Part shown: positions 7,799-17,627 of the stretch, piece after piece | How the letters are laid out: each line of letters starts with the position of its first letter | Numbering within the stretch: the stretch's first letter is position 1 | The notes under the pieces: model-generated | Databases searched by the model: none | What the model was told of the DNA's origin: nothing | The model's input: only the letters and a program-made list of their open reading frames with translations | Program-made: the position numbers and the translations under genes | Source of the DNA: DASZHJ01 sp035604335 | GTDB taxonomy: Bacteria > Pseudomonadota > Alphaproteobacteria > ATCC43930 > CGMCC-115725 | Length of the DNA stretch: 42,758 nt | Assembly: GCA_035604335.1 (NCBI GenBank) | Contig: DATNIT010000032.1 | Coordinates: 1 to 42,758, forward strand | Reading direction: 5' to 3'

Positions 7799-8568
7799 TC
7801 AAGCCCATTCGGTCCGCTGTTTCTCTCGAAGGGGACGGTCCGCCGCTCTTTCTGATCCACGGCATCGGGGCCTCTCGCCATTCCTGGGATGGCGTGGTCC
7901 GCTTGCTCCGGCAGGACTATCGCTGCATCGCCTACGATCTCAGGGGGCACGGCGTCTCGCCGGTGCCGCCACCGCCTTATTCCCTCGACGACCTCGTGGA
8001 GGACCTCGAGGCGCTTCGGCGCGAGCTTGGGATCCCAAAGGCCCATTTCATGGGCCATTCGCTCGGCGGCATGATTGGCCCGGCTTACGCGCGGCGCTAT
8101 CCGGACCGCGTGCTGTCCCTGGGGCTCCTGAGCACCGCCGCGGGCAGGACGGCCGACGACAGCGCCAATGTCAAGGGCGTGGTCGCCACCATGCGTCAAC
8201 GCGGCATCGCCCCCGTGCTGGAGACCCTGAAAGACCGCTGGTTCACGCCCGAATTCGCTGCGGTGCGGCCCGATGTGATCGCTCGGCGCATGCAGCAGGT
8301 AATCGACACCGACCCGCAAGTCTTTCTCAGCGTCTTCGATATTTATGCCGAAACCGAGATGGCGCCCTGGCTGCACGAGATCCAAGCGCCCGCGCTGGTG
8401 CTGACCGGAGAATTCGACGGCGGCTGTCCGCCGCGGCTCAACGAGTTCATCGCGAACCAGCTGCCCCGCTCACAGTTGGTCGTGCTCCCGAAATTGCGGC
8501 ACGCCATCCTGCTGGAAGCCGCGGAGCAAGTTGCGCCGCCAATCCTCGCGTTCTTGTCCGCGCACTGA
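7795..8568 (+). CDS. Alpha/beta-fold hydrolase
   Basis: This is a 257-residue serine hydrolase. The oxyanion segment LFLIHGIGASRHSW is near residue 18 and the nucleophile elbow GHSLGG places Ser89 at the tip. The acid is probably the Asp in LTGEFDGG, and the His in LRHAILLE completes the triad. Size and pattern resemble 3-oxoadipate enol-lactonase-type enzymes, but the substrate is unknown. GAGG lies four bases before the ATG, which overlaps the LLM stop as ATGA, giving translational coupling. Confidence 0.9.
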   Translation: MIKPIRSAVSLEGDGPPLFLIHGIGASRHSWDGVVRLLRQDYRCIAYDLRGHGVSPVPPPPYSLDDLVEDLEALRRELGIPKAHFMGHSLGGMIGPAYARRYPDRVLSLGLLSTAAGRTADDSANVKGVVATMRQRGIAPVLETLKDRWFTPEFAAVRPDVIARRMQQVIDTDPQVFLSVFDIYAETEMAPWLHEIQAPALVLTGEFDGGCPPRLNEFIANQLPRSQLVVLPKLRHAILLEAAEQVAPPILAFLSAH

Positions 8569-8709
8569 TCTTGGACGCAGGCCCTGCCACGGCCCTGAGT
8601 CCCCGCGCCAGCGCTTGTCCCACGAGAGCCGGAGGCATGTCGGCGTTTCCCCCTCGTCGCTATTCTCAGTATAAAGGGCGCCCGACTCCTGTTACCCCAG
8701 GCACGCCTC

Positions 8710-9960
8710 ATGGATCGACCGAACCTCCACGTCTACGCCGCCGATCAGGCGCTGCGGGCGCGCGCCCGGGCGGTCATCCCCGGCGGGATGTACGGGCACC
8801 AGAACGCCGGACGTCTACCGGACGGCTTTCCGCAATTCCTCGAGCGCGCGAGGGGTTGCCGGCTCTTCGACGTCGACGGCAACGAGTATATCGACTTCAT
8901 GTGTAGCTACGGGCCGATCATCCTCGGCCACGGCCATCCCGAGGTGGACGCGGCCGCGGCGTGCCAGCAGGCGCTGGCCGACTGCCAGAACGGACCGTCG
9001 CCGCGCATCGTCGAGCTCGCGGAGCTCCTCGTCGACACCATCCCACACGCGAGCTGGGCGATGTTCGAGAAGAACGGCACCGATGCCACCACCAAGTGCG
9101 TCACCATCGCCCGCGCCGCCACCGGCCGGCGCAAGATCCTGGTGGCAAGCGGCTCCTATCACGGCTCCGCGCCCTGGTGCACGCCCAACCTCAACGGCAT
9201 CACCAGCGAGAACCGCGCGCATCTGATCCAGTTCGCCTACAACGATATCGCCAGCGTGGAGCGCGCCGTCGACGAGGCCGGCGACGATCTCGCGGGGATC
9301 ATCGTGACGGCGTTCCGGCACGACAACCGCGTCGACCAGGAGCTGCCCTCGCCGGCATTCGCGCGGCGGCTCCGGGCGCTCTGCGACGCGCGCGATGCTG
9401 CACTCATCATCGACGATGTGCGCGCGGGTTTCCGGCTCCATCTCGGCGGCAGCTGGGAGCCGCTGGGCGTTCGGCCCGATCTCAGCGCGTGGAGCAAGGC
9501 GATCGCCAACGGCTACGCGCTCGCGGCCGTGCTGGGCAACGACCGCTTCCGCGAGGGCGCGACCAAGATCTTTGCCACGGGATCGTTCTGGTTCGCGGCG
9601 ACCTCGATGGCGGCGGCGATCGCGACGGTCACCATCCTGCGCGAGGGCAAGGCGATCCCGGCGATGGAGCGCGTGGGGCAGATGTTCCGGGACGGGCTTG
9701 CCGAGCAAGCTCGCAGCCACGGCGTGCGCATCCGCCAATCCGGCCCTGTGCAGATGCCGCTGCTGCTGTTCGAGGATGATCCCGAGTTCAAGAAAGCGGT
9801 GCGGTTCACGGGCGAGGCGGCGAAGCGCGGCGCCTATCTCCATCCCTGGCACAACATGTTCTTGTCGGCCGCGCATCGCGAGGCGGACATCCGCGACGCG
9901 CTGGAGATCACCGACACCGCCTTCGCCAAGGTAAAGCAGGAATTCGGCACGGCTGCCTGA
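8710..9960 (+). CDS. Class III PLP enzyme resembling glutamate-1-semialdehyde aminomutase
   Basis: The 416-residue protein has the fold-type I signatures: PGGMYGHQN near residue 24, LFDVDGNEYIDFMCSYGPII, KNGTDATTKCV at 121-131, the pyridine-nitrogen Asp in IIDDVRAGFR (Asp235), and the Schiff-base Lys263 in SAWSKAIANGYAL. It is close to the hemL family in layout. However, it is embedded in a catabolic block and lacks the usual NSGTEAT and TxxGKIIGGG forms, so an amino-acid aminotransferase or aminomutase role outside haem synthesis is more likely. It starts 141 bases after the hydrolase, and a possible -10 (TATAAA at 8670-8675) suggests its own promoter. It ends four bases from the convergent upp gene. 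Confidence 0.85.
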   Translation: MDRPNLHVYAADQALRARARAVIPGGMYGHQNAGRLPDGFPQFLERARGCRLFDVDGNEYIDFMCSYGPIILGHGHPEVDAAAACQQALADCQNGPSPRIVELAELLVDTIPHASWAMFEKNGTDATTKCVTIARAATGRRKILVASGSYHGSAPWCTPNLNGITSENRAHLIQFAYNDIASVERAVDEAGDDLAGIIVTAFRHDNRVDQELPSPAFARRLRALCDARDAALIIDDVRAGFRLHLGGSWEPLGVRPDLSAWSKAIANGYALAAVLGNDRFREGATKIFATGSFWFAATSMAAAIATVTILREGKAIPAMERVGQMFRDGLAEQARSHGVRIRQSGPVQMPLLLFEDDPEFKKAVRFTGEAAKRGAYLHPWHNMFLSAAHREADIRDALEITDTAFAKVKQEFGTAA

Positions 9961-9964
9961 GTCG

Positions 9965-10597
9965 CTACTTCGTCCCGAACAGCCGGTCACCGGCGTCGCC
10001 GAGCCCGGGGATGATGTAGGCGTGCTCGTTGAGCCGCTCGTCCACGGCCGCCGTATAGATCGTCACGTCCGGATGCTCGGCGCGCATCAATTCGAGGCCG
10101 GGCGGCGCCGCGACCAGGCAAATGAACTTGATGGCTTCCGCGCCGCTCTCTTTGAGCCGATGCACGGCCGCGCTCGCGGAATGTCCGGTGGCCAGCATGG
10201 GATCCACGATGACGACGCGGCGTTTCGAGATGTCCTCGGGGAGCTTCAGATAGTACTCGACGGCCTCGAACGTGGTGGGGTCGCGGTAGAGGCCAATATG
10301 GCCCACGCGCGCCGATGGAACCAGCTCGAGCATGGCGTCGACGAATCCCAGGCCCGCGCGCAGGATCGGCACGAAGCAGAGCTTCTTGCCCGCGAGCATC
10401 GAGCCCTTGGTGCGCACCAGGGGCGTCTCGATGTCGCAATCCTCCAGCGGCAGATCCCGCGTCGCCTCGTAGAGCATCAGCAAGCCGATCTCGCGCAGGA
10501 GCTGCCGGAAATGCCCGGTCGCTGTGTCCTTGCGGCGCATCAGCGTCAGCTTGTGCTGAACCAGAGGGTGCGTGACGACGACGAGGTTCTCTTCCAT
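9965..10597 (-). CDS. upp: Uracil phosphoribosyltransferase
   Basis: The 210-residue enzyme makes UMP from uracil and PRPP in the cytoplasm. Landmarks are VTHPLVQHKLTLMR at the N-terminus, LVRTKGSMLAGKK, PILRAGLGFVDAML, the PRPP-binding loop VVIVDPMLATGHSASAAV near 128-145, and the C-terminal uracil-binding AYIIPGLGDAGDRLFGT. Length is standard. It begins five bases after the stop of the GTP cyclohydrolase II-like gene, so the two form an operon. That pairing points to the URC uracil-catabolism route, in which a UPRT (URC6) works with URC1, instead of plain salvage. The 3' end is convergent with the aminotransferase with a four-base gap. Confidence 0.97.
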   Translation of the reverse strand: MEENLVVVTHPLVQHKLTLMRRKDTATGHFRQLLREIGLLMLYEATRDLPLEDCDIETPLVRTKGSMLAGKKLCFVPILRAGLGFVDAMLELVPSARVGHIGLYRDPTTFEAVEYYLKLPEDISKRRVVIVDPMLATGHSASAAVHRLKESGAEAIKFICLVAAPPGLELMRAEHPDVTIYTAAVDERLNEHAYIIPGLGDAGDRLFGTK

Positions 10598-10602
10598 GCG
10601 TG

Positions 10603-11835
<1,233 letters not shown>

Positions 11836-11969
11836 GGTGGTAAAACTCGACGTTAACCGAGACTAGCATAAGATCTTGGAAAAGGTCGATTTCGGCCGGT
11901 CCGGAATTGACGATCGGCCAGACGCGGCCCAGGTAAAAAGATCGGCCCGGCATAGAAGGCGCGCGGATT

Positions 11970-12797
11970 ATGAACGAAATCGTCACGACCAGCTCGGCCA
12001 CGCGGAGCGCGCCAGGCGGACCCGCCACGAGCGTCGTGCGAGCGATCCTGCTGGGCGAGCGCATCGACACCCGCGGGCTCGAGGACCCCGAGCCTCTGGC
12101 GACGGCTCCGCTCGCGCTCAAGGTCGAGCCCAAGGGCATCGCGGTGCTGTTCCGCTACGGCGTCGCCGTTCTGTTCGAGGTGCCGCCGAGCGAGGAGCGT
12201 CGGTTCATCGACCGGCTCATGCCCCGCGTCGTCGAGCCCTATGATCCCCCGGAGATCGACGAGCTGCGCGTCGCGATCCGCTCGGACGCCGAAGAGCAGA
12301 TGGGCGTCGACGGAACGCTGACGCTCAGGGATCTCTCCGTGGAGCGCGCACAGCTGGTTGCGGATTCCTTGGCCAAGAGCCTGATGCTGGCGCACTACGA
12401 GACCCGCATCGCGTCCGTGTTCGACCGGATCGAGCCGCTGGCCGCCTCGCTGCGGCGGCGCGGCCGGCCGGGTGCGCAGGGCCGGTTCCTGCTGCGGCAT
12501 ATCGGCAACGTGCTCACCGTGCAGCAGAAGATGGTCGGCCGCGTCGAGACCGGGGAGAAGCCCGAGGTTCTCTGGGACCACCCCGCGCTGGAGCGGCTCT
12601 ACTTGCGGCTCTCGGACGAGTACGAGCTGCGAGAGAGGGACCGCGCGCTCGACCGCAAGCTCGAGGTGATCTCGCGCACGGTCGAGACCTTGCTCGACCT
12701 GGTGACGCAAAGCCGCAACCTCCGGGTCGAGTGGTACATCGTCGGGCTGATCGTTATGGAGCTCGTGCTGTCGGTTTATTTCTCGGTGTTCAAGTAG
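11970..12797 (+). CDS. RMD1/YagE-family (DUF155) membrane protein
   Basis: The 275-residue product fits the RMD1 family: VRAILLGERIDTRGL near residue 22, a beta-rich N-terminal half, LADSLAKSLMLAHYETRI near 130, the signature LYLRLSDEYELRERDRAL, and a C-terminal helix LEVISRTVETLLDLVTQSRN. The protein ends in one transmembrane segment (WYIVGLIVMELVLSVYFSVF). Eukaryotic members act in mitochondria and in meiotic division in yeast; the bacterial role is unknown. It is transcribed away from the URC operon and ends 57 bases from a convergent kinase gene. Confidence 0.88.
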   Translation: MNEIVTTSSATRSAPGGPATSVVRAILLGERIDTRGLEDPEPLATAPLALKVEPKGIAVLFRYGVAVLFEVPPSEERRFIDRLMPRVVEPYDPPEIDELRVAIRSDAEEQMGVDGTLTLRDLSVERAQLVADSLAKSLMLAHYETRIASVFDRIEPLAASLRRRGRPGAQGRFLLRHIGNVLTVQQKMVGRVETGEKPEVLWDHPALERLYLRLSDEYELRERDRALDRKLEVISRTVETLLDLVTQSRNLRVEWYIVGLIVMELVLSVYFSVFK

Positions 12798-12825
12798 CGT
12801 CCGCAGCTAGTGACCCGCCCCTGAA

Positions 12826-12855
12826 ATTCCTAGGCTCGCTTGCGAAGTTAGGAAT
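12826..12855. terminator. Hairpin between convergent genes
   Basis: ATTCCTA at 12826-12832 pairs perfectly with TAGGAAT at 12849-12855, and an inner CGC-TT-GCG extends the stem. It lies between the convergent RMD1-like and kinase genes and overlaps the latter's stop codon. There is no T-run, so function as a terminator is only plausible. Confidence 0.35.
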
Positions 12856-14390
12856 CAGCACACGAGCATCGCGAGGGCTCGCTCCGCCGTGCGCTCGCTG
12901 CCGCCGCCGGCATCGACCCGGTGCCAGGTTATCGTGCCTGGATCGAGCGTGCTTTGGCGGCGCATCACGTCGACATCGGCGTCCGAGGCATCCCGCTCGC
13001 GGCTCTCGATGCGCCGCGCGAGAACCTCCGGTGCCGCCTCGAGCCAGAGGCCCGTGAAGCGGGCCCCGTTTGCGCGCGCGACCTCGCCGATGGCGTGTCG
13101 CTCCTCTGGGCGTAGGAACACGGCATCCGCCACCACGGCATAGCCGCCGGCAAGCGCCTCGGCCGCCTCGTCGCTCAGCGTGCGATAGACTCGCTCGGTC
13201 ACGGTGCGCTCGTAAGCCGCCGACGGCAGACGCGTTTCCGGCGCGACGCCGAAGCTTCGCTTGCGCAGCACGTCGCTGCGGAGGATCCGCGCGCCCGGCA
13301 CTGGGCCGAGCGCGGGTGCCAACGCATGAGCAAGGCTGGTCTTGCCGGTGCCGCTCAAGCCGCCGATCGCGACCAGCCTCGGCGTGCACGGGGCCAGCAG
13401 CTCCGTAGCGAGCCCAAGATAGGCTTGAGACTCTTTCACGAGCTCGGCGGCCGGCTGGGCGCGAGATTGCCGGCTCGCGGCCACGGCCGTGACGTGCGCG
13501 CGGATTCCCGCCCGCAGCGACAGAAAGAGCGGCAGCGCCGCGAGCCCGCCCGCGTCCTCGGTGCGGTCGAGGTAGCGGTTGAGTACGCGGTTACCGAGCT
13601 CATTGTGGCCGCGGTGGTGCAAGTCCATCAGCAGGAACGCGAGATCGTAGAGCACGTCGATCGTCGCGAGGTCGTCGCTGAACTCGATGGGATCGAACAG
13701 GGTGGGCTTGTCGTCGATGAGGCAGATGTTGCGCAGATGCAGGTCGCCGTGACAGCGGCGCACTTTGCCGGCGGCGCGGCGGCGGTCGAGGAGCGGTGCC
13801 AGTCTCTCGAAAGTAGCGACTTGAGCTTGCTTGAGCGCGCGCACGGCGCCCGCATCCAGTATTGCGCTCGCGAGGCTCAGATTGGTTTCGATGTCCCGGA
13901 TCAGCGCGTCGATCGCACTGCTCCCGCCACGGTCGAGCGCCACGTCGGCGGAGCCATGGAACGCCGCGATCTCGTCGGCGAGGTCGCGCATCAAGGCCGG
14001 CGTCAGGCAGCCTGATTCGGCGAGCCGATCGAACAGCGCCGCCTGATCGAACCGCCGCATTTCCAGGAGCCACTCGACGGGCTCGCCGGCTCCGTCCAGC
14101 GCGAGGCGGCCATCGGGCGCGCGCGTCACCGCGTGCAGCGTCCGATAGAGCGTCGGCGCCAGGCGTCGGCCGAGCTCGAGCTCGGTCTCGCAGTACCGCT
14201 TGCGACGGGCCAAGGTGGAATAGTCGAGATAGGAAAAGGCCACGGCGCGCTTCATCTTGAAGGCGCGCGCCCCGACCAGAAAGATCAGGGAGGCGTGGGT
14301 GTCCAGACGCTCGACGGTGGCACTCGGTGCGCCGTAGCTCGCCGGCTGCGAGAGAAATGCCGCGACCTCTTGCTCCGCAGCCCCGCTCAT
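12855..14390 (-). CDS. Aminoglycoside-phosphotransferase-like domain fused to P-loop (zeta-toxin/gluconokinase-like) kinase
   Basis: The 511-residue product contains two ATP-using domains. Residues 20-330 follow the APH fold: FKMKRAVAFSYLDYS, the Brenner motif RRCHGDLHLRNICLID at 211-226, and the metal-binding LFDPIEF at 231-237. From residue 338 an AAA/kinase domain carries the Walker A GGLSGTGKTS (343-352), a downstream SDVLRKRSFG, and a lid with RIESRERDASDAD. This pair is a recognised bacterial family of about 510 residues whose substrate is not known. The ATG at 14390 gives the family length; the frame is open upstream but codes for nothing recognisable. It probably follows the small upstream gene in one transcript. 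Confidence 0.85.
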   Translation of the reverse strand: MSGAAEQEVAAFLSQPASYGAPSATVERLDTHASLIFLVGARAFKMKRAVAFSYLDYSTLARRKRYCETELELGRRLAPTLYRTLHAVTRAPDGRLALDGAGEPVEWLLEMRRFDQAALFDRLAESGCLTPALMRDLADEIAAFHGSADVALDRGGSSAIDALIRDIETNLSLASAILDAGAVRALKQAQVATFERLAPLLDRRRAAGKVRRCHGDLHLRNICLIDDKPTLFDPIEFSDDLATIDVLYDLAFLLMDLHHRGHNELGNRVLNRYLDRTEDAGGLAALPLFLSLRAGIRAHVTAVAASRQSRAQPAAELVKESQAYLGLATELLAPCTPRLVAIGGLSGTGKTSLAHALAPALGPVPGARILRSDVLRKRSFGVAPETRLPSAAYERTVTERVYRTLSDEAAEALAGGYAVVADAVFLRPEERHAIGEVARANGARFTGLWLEAAPEVLARRIESRERDASDADVDVMRRQSTLDPGTITWHRVDAGGGSERTAERALAMLVC

Positions 14391-14451
14391 CCCGGCAACG
14401 TCTGGCGCAAACGGGTTCGAGACGGCAGCTCGAGCGGTTTGCGGGCGGCGG

Positions 14452-14631
14452 CTAGTCGGTCTCCGGGTATTCCACCGGCAGCGGCGCCCTCGCGCGGTGG
14501 ATTTCCGGAGGCGCTTCCGCGGCAAGCCTGTCCGCCTCGTGATGCAAGCCGAGCCAGCGCAGTTTCTGGATGCGTCGGCGGCGCAAGAAATCGTCTTCCG
14601 CTAAAGCTTGCTCTCCGCTGGTGCCGTCCAT
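14452..14631 (-). CDS. Small basic/acidic protein of 59 residues, unknown function
   Basis: A 60-codon frame starts at an ATG with a strong AAAGGAG nine bases upstream, the best ribosome site in this neighbourhood. The product begins MDGTSGEQALAEDDFLRRR, continues RIQKLRWLGLHHEADRLAAE and ends in PVEYPETD. It has a charged amphipathic helix of the type seen in small conserved alphaproteobacterial hypotheticals. It is short enough to be missed by common length cut-offs. It lies 61 bases before the kinase fusion on the same strand, and the two could be co-transcribed. Function is unknown. Confidence 0.7.
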   Translation of the reverse strand: MDGTSGEQALAEDDFLRRRRIQKLRWLGLHHEADRLAAEAPPEIHRARAPLPVEYPETD

Positions 14632-14773
14632 CTGCGTCGTCTCCTTTGGCCCCGTGTTCGTTTCTTGGAACCGAAATAAAAATCGAAAGGCGTCGGTCCG
14701 ACACTAAGCTCATTGGGTTACTGAATCGCTCATTTTCAATAGGATCCCGAAAATAAATCCTGACGCATTCTTC

Positions 14774-14796
14774 CGCACCGCACGCGTTGCGGTGCG
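14774..14796 (-). terminator. Hairpin downstream of cysNC
   Basis: A perfect 9-bp stem (CGCACCGCA at 14774-14782 with TGCGGTGCG at 14788-14796, 5-base loop) lies 36 bases past the cysNC stop in the direction of transcription. It is not followed by a T-run, so it may be a weak or factor-dependent terminator, or an mRNA 3' protector. Confidence 0.45.
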
Positions 14797-14832
14797 ATAA
14801 GTCGACGCGGAACCGATGCAATCCCGTGCGAT

Positions 14833-16695
14833 CTAAGACCGAGATGAGATCGCGAACGATGTTGCAATGTAGCGAAGGATTTGCTCGACGCAGGCCTCGA
14901 TCGGTTCGCGTGCGGTGTCGACGACGAGCTCGGCGCTTTCCGGAGGCTCATAGGGCGCGGAGACGCCGGTGAATTCCCCGATCTCCCCGGAGCGAGCCCG
15001 GCGATAAAGCCCTTTCGGATCGCGCCGCTCGCAGGTTTCCAGATCCGCGCGAATGTAGATCTCGTGGAACGCCTCGCCGCCGGCTTGTCGCGCTCGCGCC
15101 CGATCGGCCCGATAGGGCGAGATGAAGGCGGTGATGCAGAGAATGCCGGCGTCCGCGAACAGCGCTGCGACTTCGCCGACGCGCCGGATGTTCTCCACGC
15201 GATCCTCCGGCGAGAAGCCGAGATTCGCGTTGAGCCCGCTGCGCACATTGTCGCCGTCCAGCACGTAGACGGCATAGCCTCTGCGGAACAGATGTTGCTC
15301 GACCGCCATGGCGAGCGTCGATTTTCCGGCGCCGGAAAGTCCGGTGAACCACAGTATGCCGCCGCGATGACCGAACCTCTCGGCGCGGCTGGCGCGGGTC
15401 ACTTTGTGATCGACGGGCGTCAGGTTCTCGGGCTTGAGGCCCACGGCATGGCGCTGGTCCGGGTGGTGGCGCAGGGAGACCAGCCCGCCCGCGACCGTCT
15501 CGCCGTTCGCGCGCAGCACGAAGCGGCCGGTGCGCGGCAGGTGCGTGTTGTCGTCGAGCGCGAGCAGCGCGCGGCTGCGCAGCACGACTTCGGCCACCTG
15601 GTCGCGGCGCACGACGTCGGTGGGTGCGGATGCCAGGCTGTCGGTGTCGATGACGCGCTCTACCGTCTCCACGGTGACCGGCGCCTCGGCGGTCGCGAGC
15701 TCGAGCCGAAGCTGCTGGCCGGCCGCGAGCGGCGTGCCGGCAAGCCAGAACAGGGTCGCGTGGAGCACGTTGGTGAGCCGCGGCGCATCGTCCTGGTGGC
15801 TCGCGATCTCGCCGCGCTCCACGAAGAGCGGCCTGTCGAGCGTGATGCCCACGGATTGTCCCGCCACGGCGTGTGCCGGCTGCGCAGAATTCCACGCCTC
15901 GAGGCTCTTGATTCGCGCGAACTTGTTCGAGGGGGAGAACAGCAGCGTGTCGCCGACCGCGAGGCGTCCGGATTCGATGCGGCCCGCCAGGATGCGCTTG
16001 TCGTCCTGCCGGTAGACATCCTGGATCGGCAGCCGGAGCGGCTGCGCGTCCCGAGAGGGGCGCGAGTCGAAGGCTTGCAAGGCCTCGATCAGCGTCGGGC
16101 CCCGGTGCCACGGCATGTTCGCGCTGAGCGCCGCCAGATTGTCGCCATGACGCGCCGAGATCGGCAGCACAAGCTTCGGCGTCAAGCCGAGCTCGGCGAG
16201 GAAACGCCGGGCGGCGCCTTCGAGCTCGCGGAAACGCGCCTCGGAGAACCCGACGAGGTCGAGCTTGTTGACGACCACCGCGATCTGCTCGAGACCCAGG
16301 AGCCGGAGCAGATAGGCATGCCGTCGGGTCTGCTCCTGCATGCCCTCGCTGGCGTCGACGACCAGCAGCGCCGCCTCCGCGCCCGCGGCACCGCTCACCA
16401 TGTTGGCCAGGAACTCGCGATGGCCCGGCGCGTCGATCACCACGATGTCCCGCTCGGGCAAGCGCAGCCAGACGCGGGTGGTGTCGATGGTGACGGCCTG
16501 GTCGCGCTCGGCCTGAAAGGCATCGAGCGCGAAGGACCACTCGATGGCGACGCCGCGCCGCTCGCTCACCGTGCGCAGCTCGTCCGCCTTTCCCGTGGGC
16601 AACGCGCCGAGCTCGTGGAGCAGGCGGCCGATCAGCGTGGATTTTCCGTGATCGACATGGCCGACCACGACCAGTTGCAGCGGCGCCACCGTCAT
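14833..16695 (-). CDS. cysNC: Bifunctional sulfate adenylyltransferase large subunit / adenylylsulfate kinase
   Basis: The 620-residue fusion drives APS formation by GTP hydrolysis and then phosphorylates APS to PAPS. The N-terminal CysN GTPase shows GHVDHGKST (12-20), DAPGH (88-92) and NKLD (143-146), followed by two beta-barrel domains to about 430. The C-terminal APS kinase begins near 440 with the P-loop TGLSGAGKST (451-460), then DGDNVRSGLN and FISPYRADRARAR. The length is usual for the fused form. It starts 13 bases after cysD, forming the cysD-cysNC operon. No cysH or sulfite reductase genes are nearby, so the PAPS may feed assimilation encoded elsewhere or sulfation. Confidence 0.97.
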   Translation of the reverse strand: MTVAPLQLVVVGHVDHGKSTLIGRLLHELGALPTGKADELRTVSERRGVAIEWSFALDAFQAERDQAVTIDTTRVWLRLPERDIVVIDAPGHREFLANMVSGAAGAEAALLVVDASEGMQEQTRRHAYLLRLLGLEQIAVVVNKLDLVGFSEARFRELEGAARRFLAELGLTPKLVLPISARHGDNLAALSANMPWHRGPTLIEALQAFDSRPSRDAQPLRLPIQDVYRQDDKRILAGRIESGRLAVGDTLLFSPSNKFARIKSLEAWNSAQPAHAVAGQSVGITLDRPLFVERGEIASHQDDAPRLTNVLHATLFWLAGTPLAAGQQLRLELATAEAPVTVETVERVIDTDSLASAPTDVVRRDQVAEVVLRSRALLALDDNTHLPRTGRFVLRANGETVAGGLVSLRHHPDQRHAVGLKPENLTPVDHKVTRASRAERFGHRGGILWFTGLSGAGKSTLAMAVEQHLFRRGYAVYVLDGDNVRSGLNANLGFSPEDRVENIRRVGEVAALFADAGILCITAFISPYRADRARARQAGGEAFHEIYIRADLETCERRDPKGLYRRARSGEIGEFTGVSAPYEPPESAELVVDTAREPIEACVEQILRYIATSFAISSRS

Positions 16696-16708
16696 GCGTG
16701 CGGCCTGC

Positions 16709-17524
16709 TCACATATATCCTTGCGCGCGCAGCCGCTCGAAGGCGTCCTCGCTCTCGTGGTCCATGGCGCGGCCCGCGCGCTCGGGCTCGCGGCTCGCCT
16801 CGAGTTCGATGATGATCTCGGCGATCGTGGTTGCAGTCGACGGCACCGGGAAGGTGATGTCCTTCTCGCCGAGCGAGCGGAACCGCTGGCCCTCGCGGGC
16901 GAAATAGAGCGGCACCACCGGCATGCCCTCGCGCTCGACGTAGCGCCAGACGTCGAGCTCGGTCCAGGCGAGCAGCGGATGGACCCGCACGTGCCCGCCG
17001 GGCGGCGGCGCCGCGTTGAAGCGGTCCCAGAACTCCGGCGGCTGGTGCCGGAAGTTCCAGGCGCCGGTGGCGTCGCGCGGACTGAAAATACGCTCCTTGC
17101 TCCGGATCGCCTGCTCGTCGCGGCGGATGCCGAGGATCACGCCCTGAAAGCCGCGCTCCGCGATGATGCGCTTGAGGCCGAGGGTCTTGCGCGCCGCTGC
17201 GCGCGCCTTGGGCGGGAGCGACGGATCGGTCTCCTCGGCGCCGGGGCAGGGCGCGTCGATGTAGGTCAGACCCCACTCCCGAATGATCCGATCGCGGAAT
17301 TGGTAGACTTCGGGGAACTCGTTGCCGGTGTCGAGCAGGATGACCGGAAAGGGCGCGCGTCCGAAGAACGCCTTGCGCGCGAGCCAGAGCAGAGTGTTCG
17401 AATCCTTGCCGATCGACCAGAGCATGCCGAGGGGCTGCAGGCGGTTCACCGCCTCGCGCAGAATGAAGATCGATTGAGCCTCGAGCTCGTCGAGCCGGTC
17501 CACCAAGTCCCCCGGGAAATGCAT
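16709..17524 (-). CDS. cysD: Sulfate adenylyltransferase small subunit
   Basis: The 271-residue PP-loop ATP pyrophosphatase makes APS from ATP and sulfate together with CysN. Seen are LEAQSIFILREAVNRLQPLG, the PP-loop-like WSIGKDSNTLLWLARKAFF, PVILLDTGNEFPEVYQFRDR, RRDEQAIRSKERIFS and WTELDVWRYVEREG. It is about 30 residues shorter than enterobacterial CysD. The start has no good Shine-Dalgarno. The gene is divergent from the peroxiredoxin/hydroxylase fusion with a 103-base gap that holds no obvious riboswitch. Confidence 0.95.
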   Translation of the reverse strand: MHFPGDLVDRLDELEAQSIFILREAVNRLQPLGMLWSIGKDSNTLLWLARKAFFGRAPFPVILLDTGNEFPEVYQFRDRIIREWGLTYIDAPCPGAEETDPSLPPKARAAARKTLGLKRIIAERGFQGVILGIRRDEQAIRSKERIFSPRDATGAWNFRHQPPEFWDRFNAAPPPGGHVRVHPLLAWTELDVWRYVEREGMPVVPLYFAREGQRFRSLGEKDITFPVPSTATTIAEIIIELEASREPERAGRAMDHESEDAFERLRAQGYM

Positions 17525-17627
17525 GTGGATTGTGCTTCAATCATAGCCGACGTGGCTTTGCAAGGCCCGCGCGCGCCGCAGGCTCGGTCGATTGCCCGCC
17601 CGGAGGCGATCTGTTAGCAAGGCAGGC

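Noticed and set aside
8710..9960. Calling the PLP enzyme hemL of haem synthesis
   Set aside because: It keeps the fold-type I residues, but its motifs are diverged and its context is catabolic; a housekeeping hemL would normally be closer to consensus.
8815..9990. Long open antisense frame of 391 codons over the aminotransferase
   Set aside because: It mirrors the codon bias of the real gene, has Arg/Ala/Gly-rich composition, no ribosome site and no family resemblance.
12855..14390. Antibiotic resistance by aminoglycoside phosphorylation
   Set aside because: The APH-like domain is fused to a P-loop kinase as in a broad housekeeping-type family, with no resistance context.
14387..14821. A 144-codon minus-strand frame overlapping the small 59-residue gene
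   Set aside because: It has no ribosome site and low-complexity sequence, while the overlapping 59-codon frame has a strong site and protein-like composition.
14881..16812. Open plus-strand frame of 643 codons opposite cysNC
   Set aside because: It is a shadow of the GC-rich third codon positions; cysNC on the other strand matches its family over its full length.
17525..17627. Riboswitch or SAM-type leader before cysD
   Set aside because: The 103-base gap is short and shared with a divergent gene, and shows no conserved stems or terminator hairpin.
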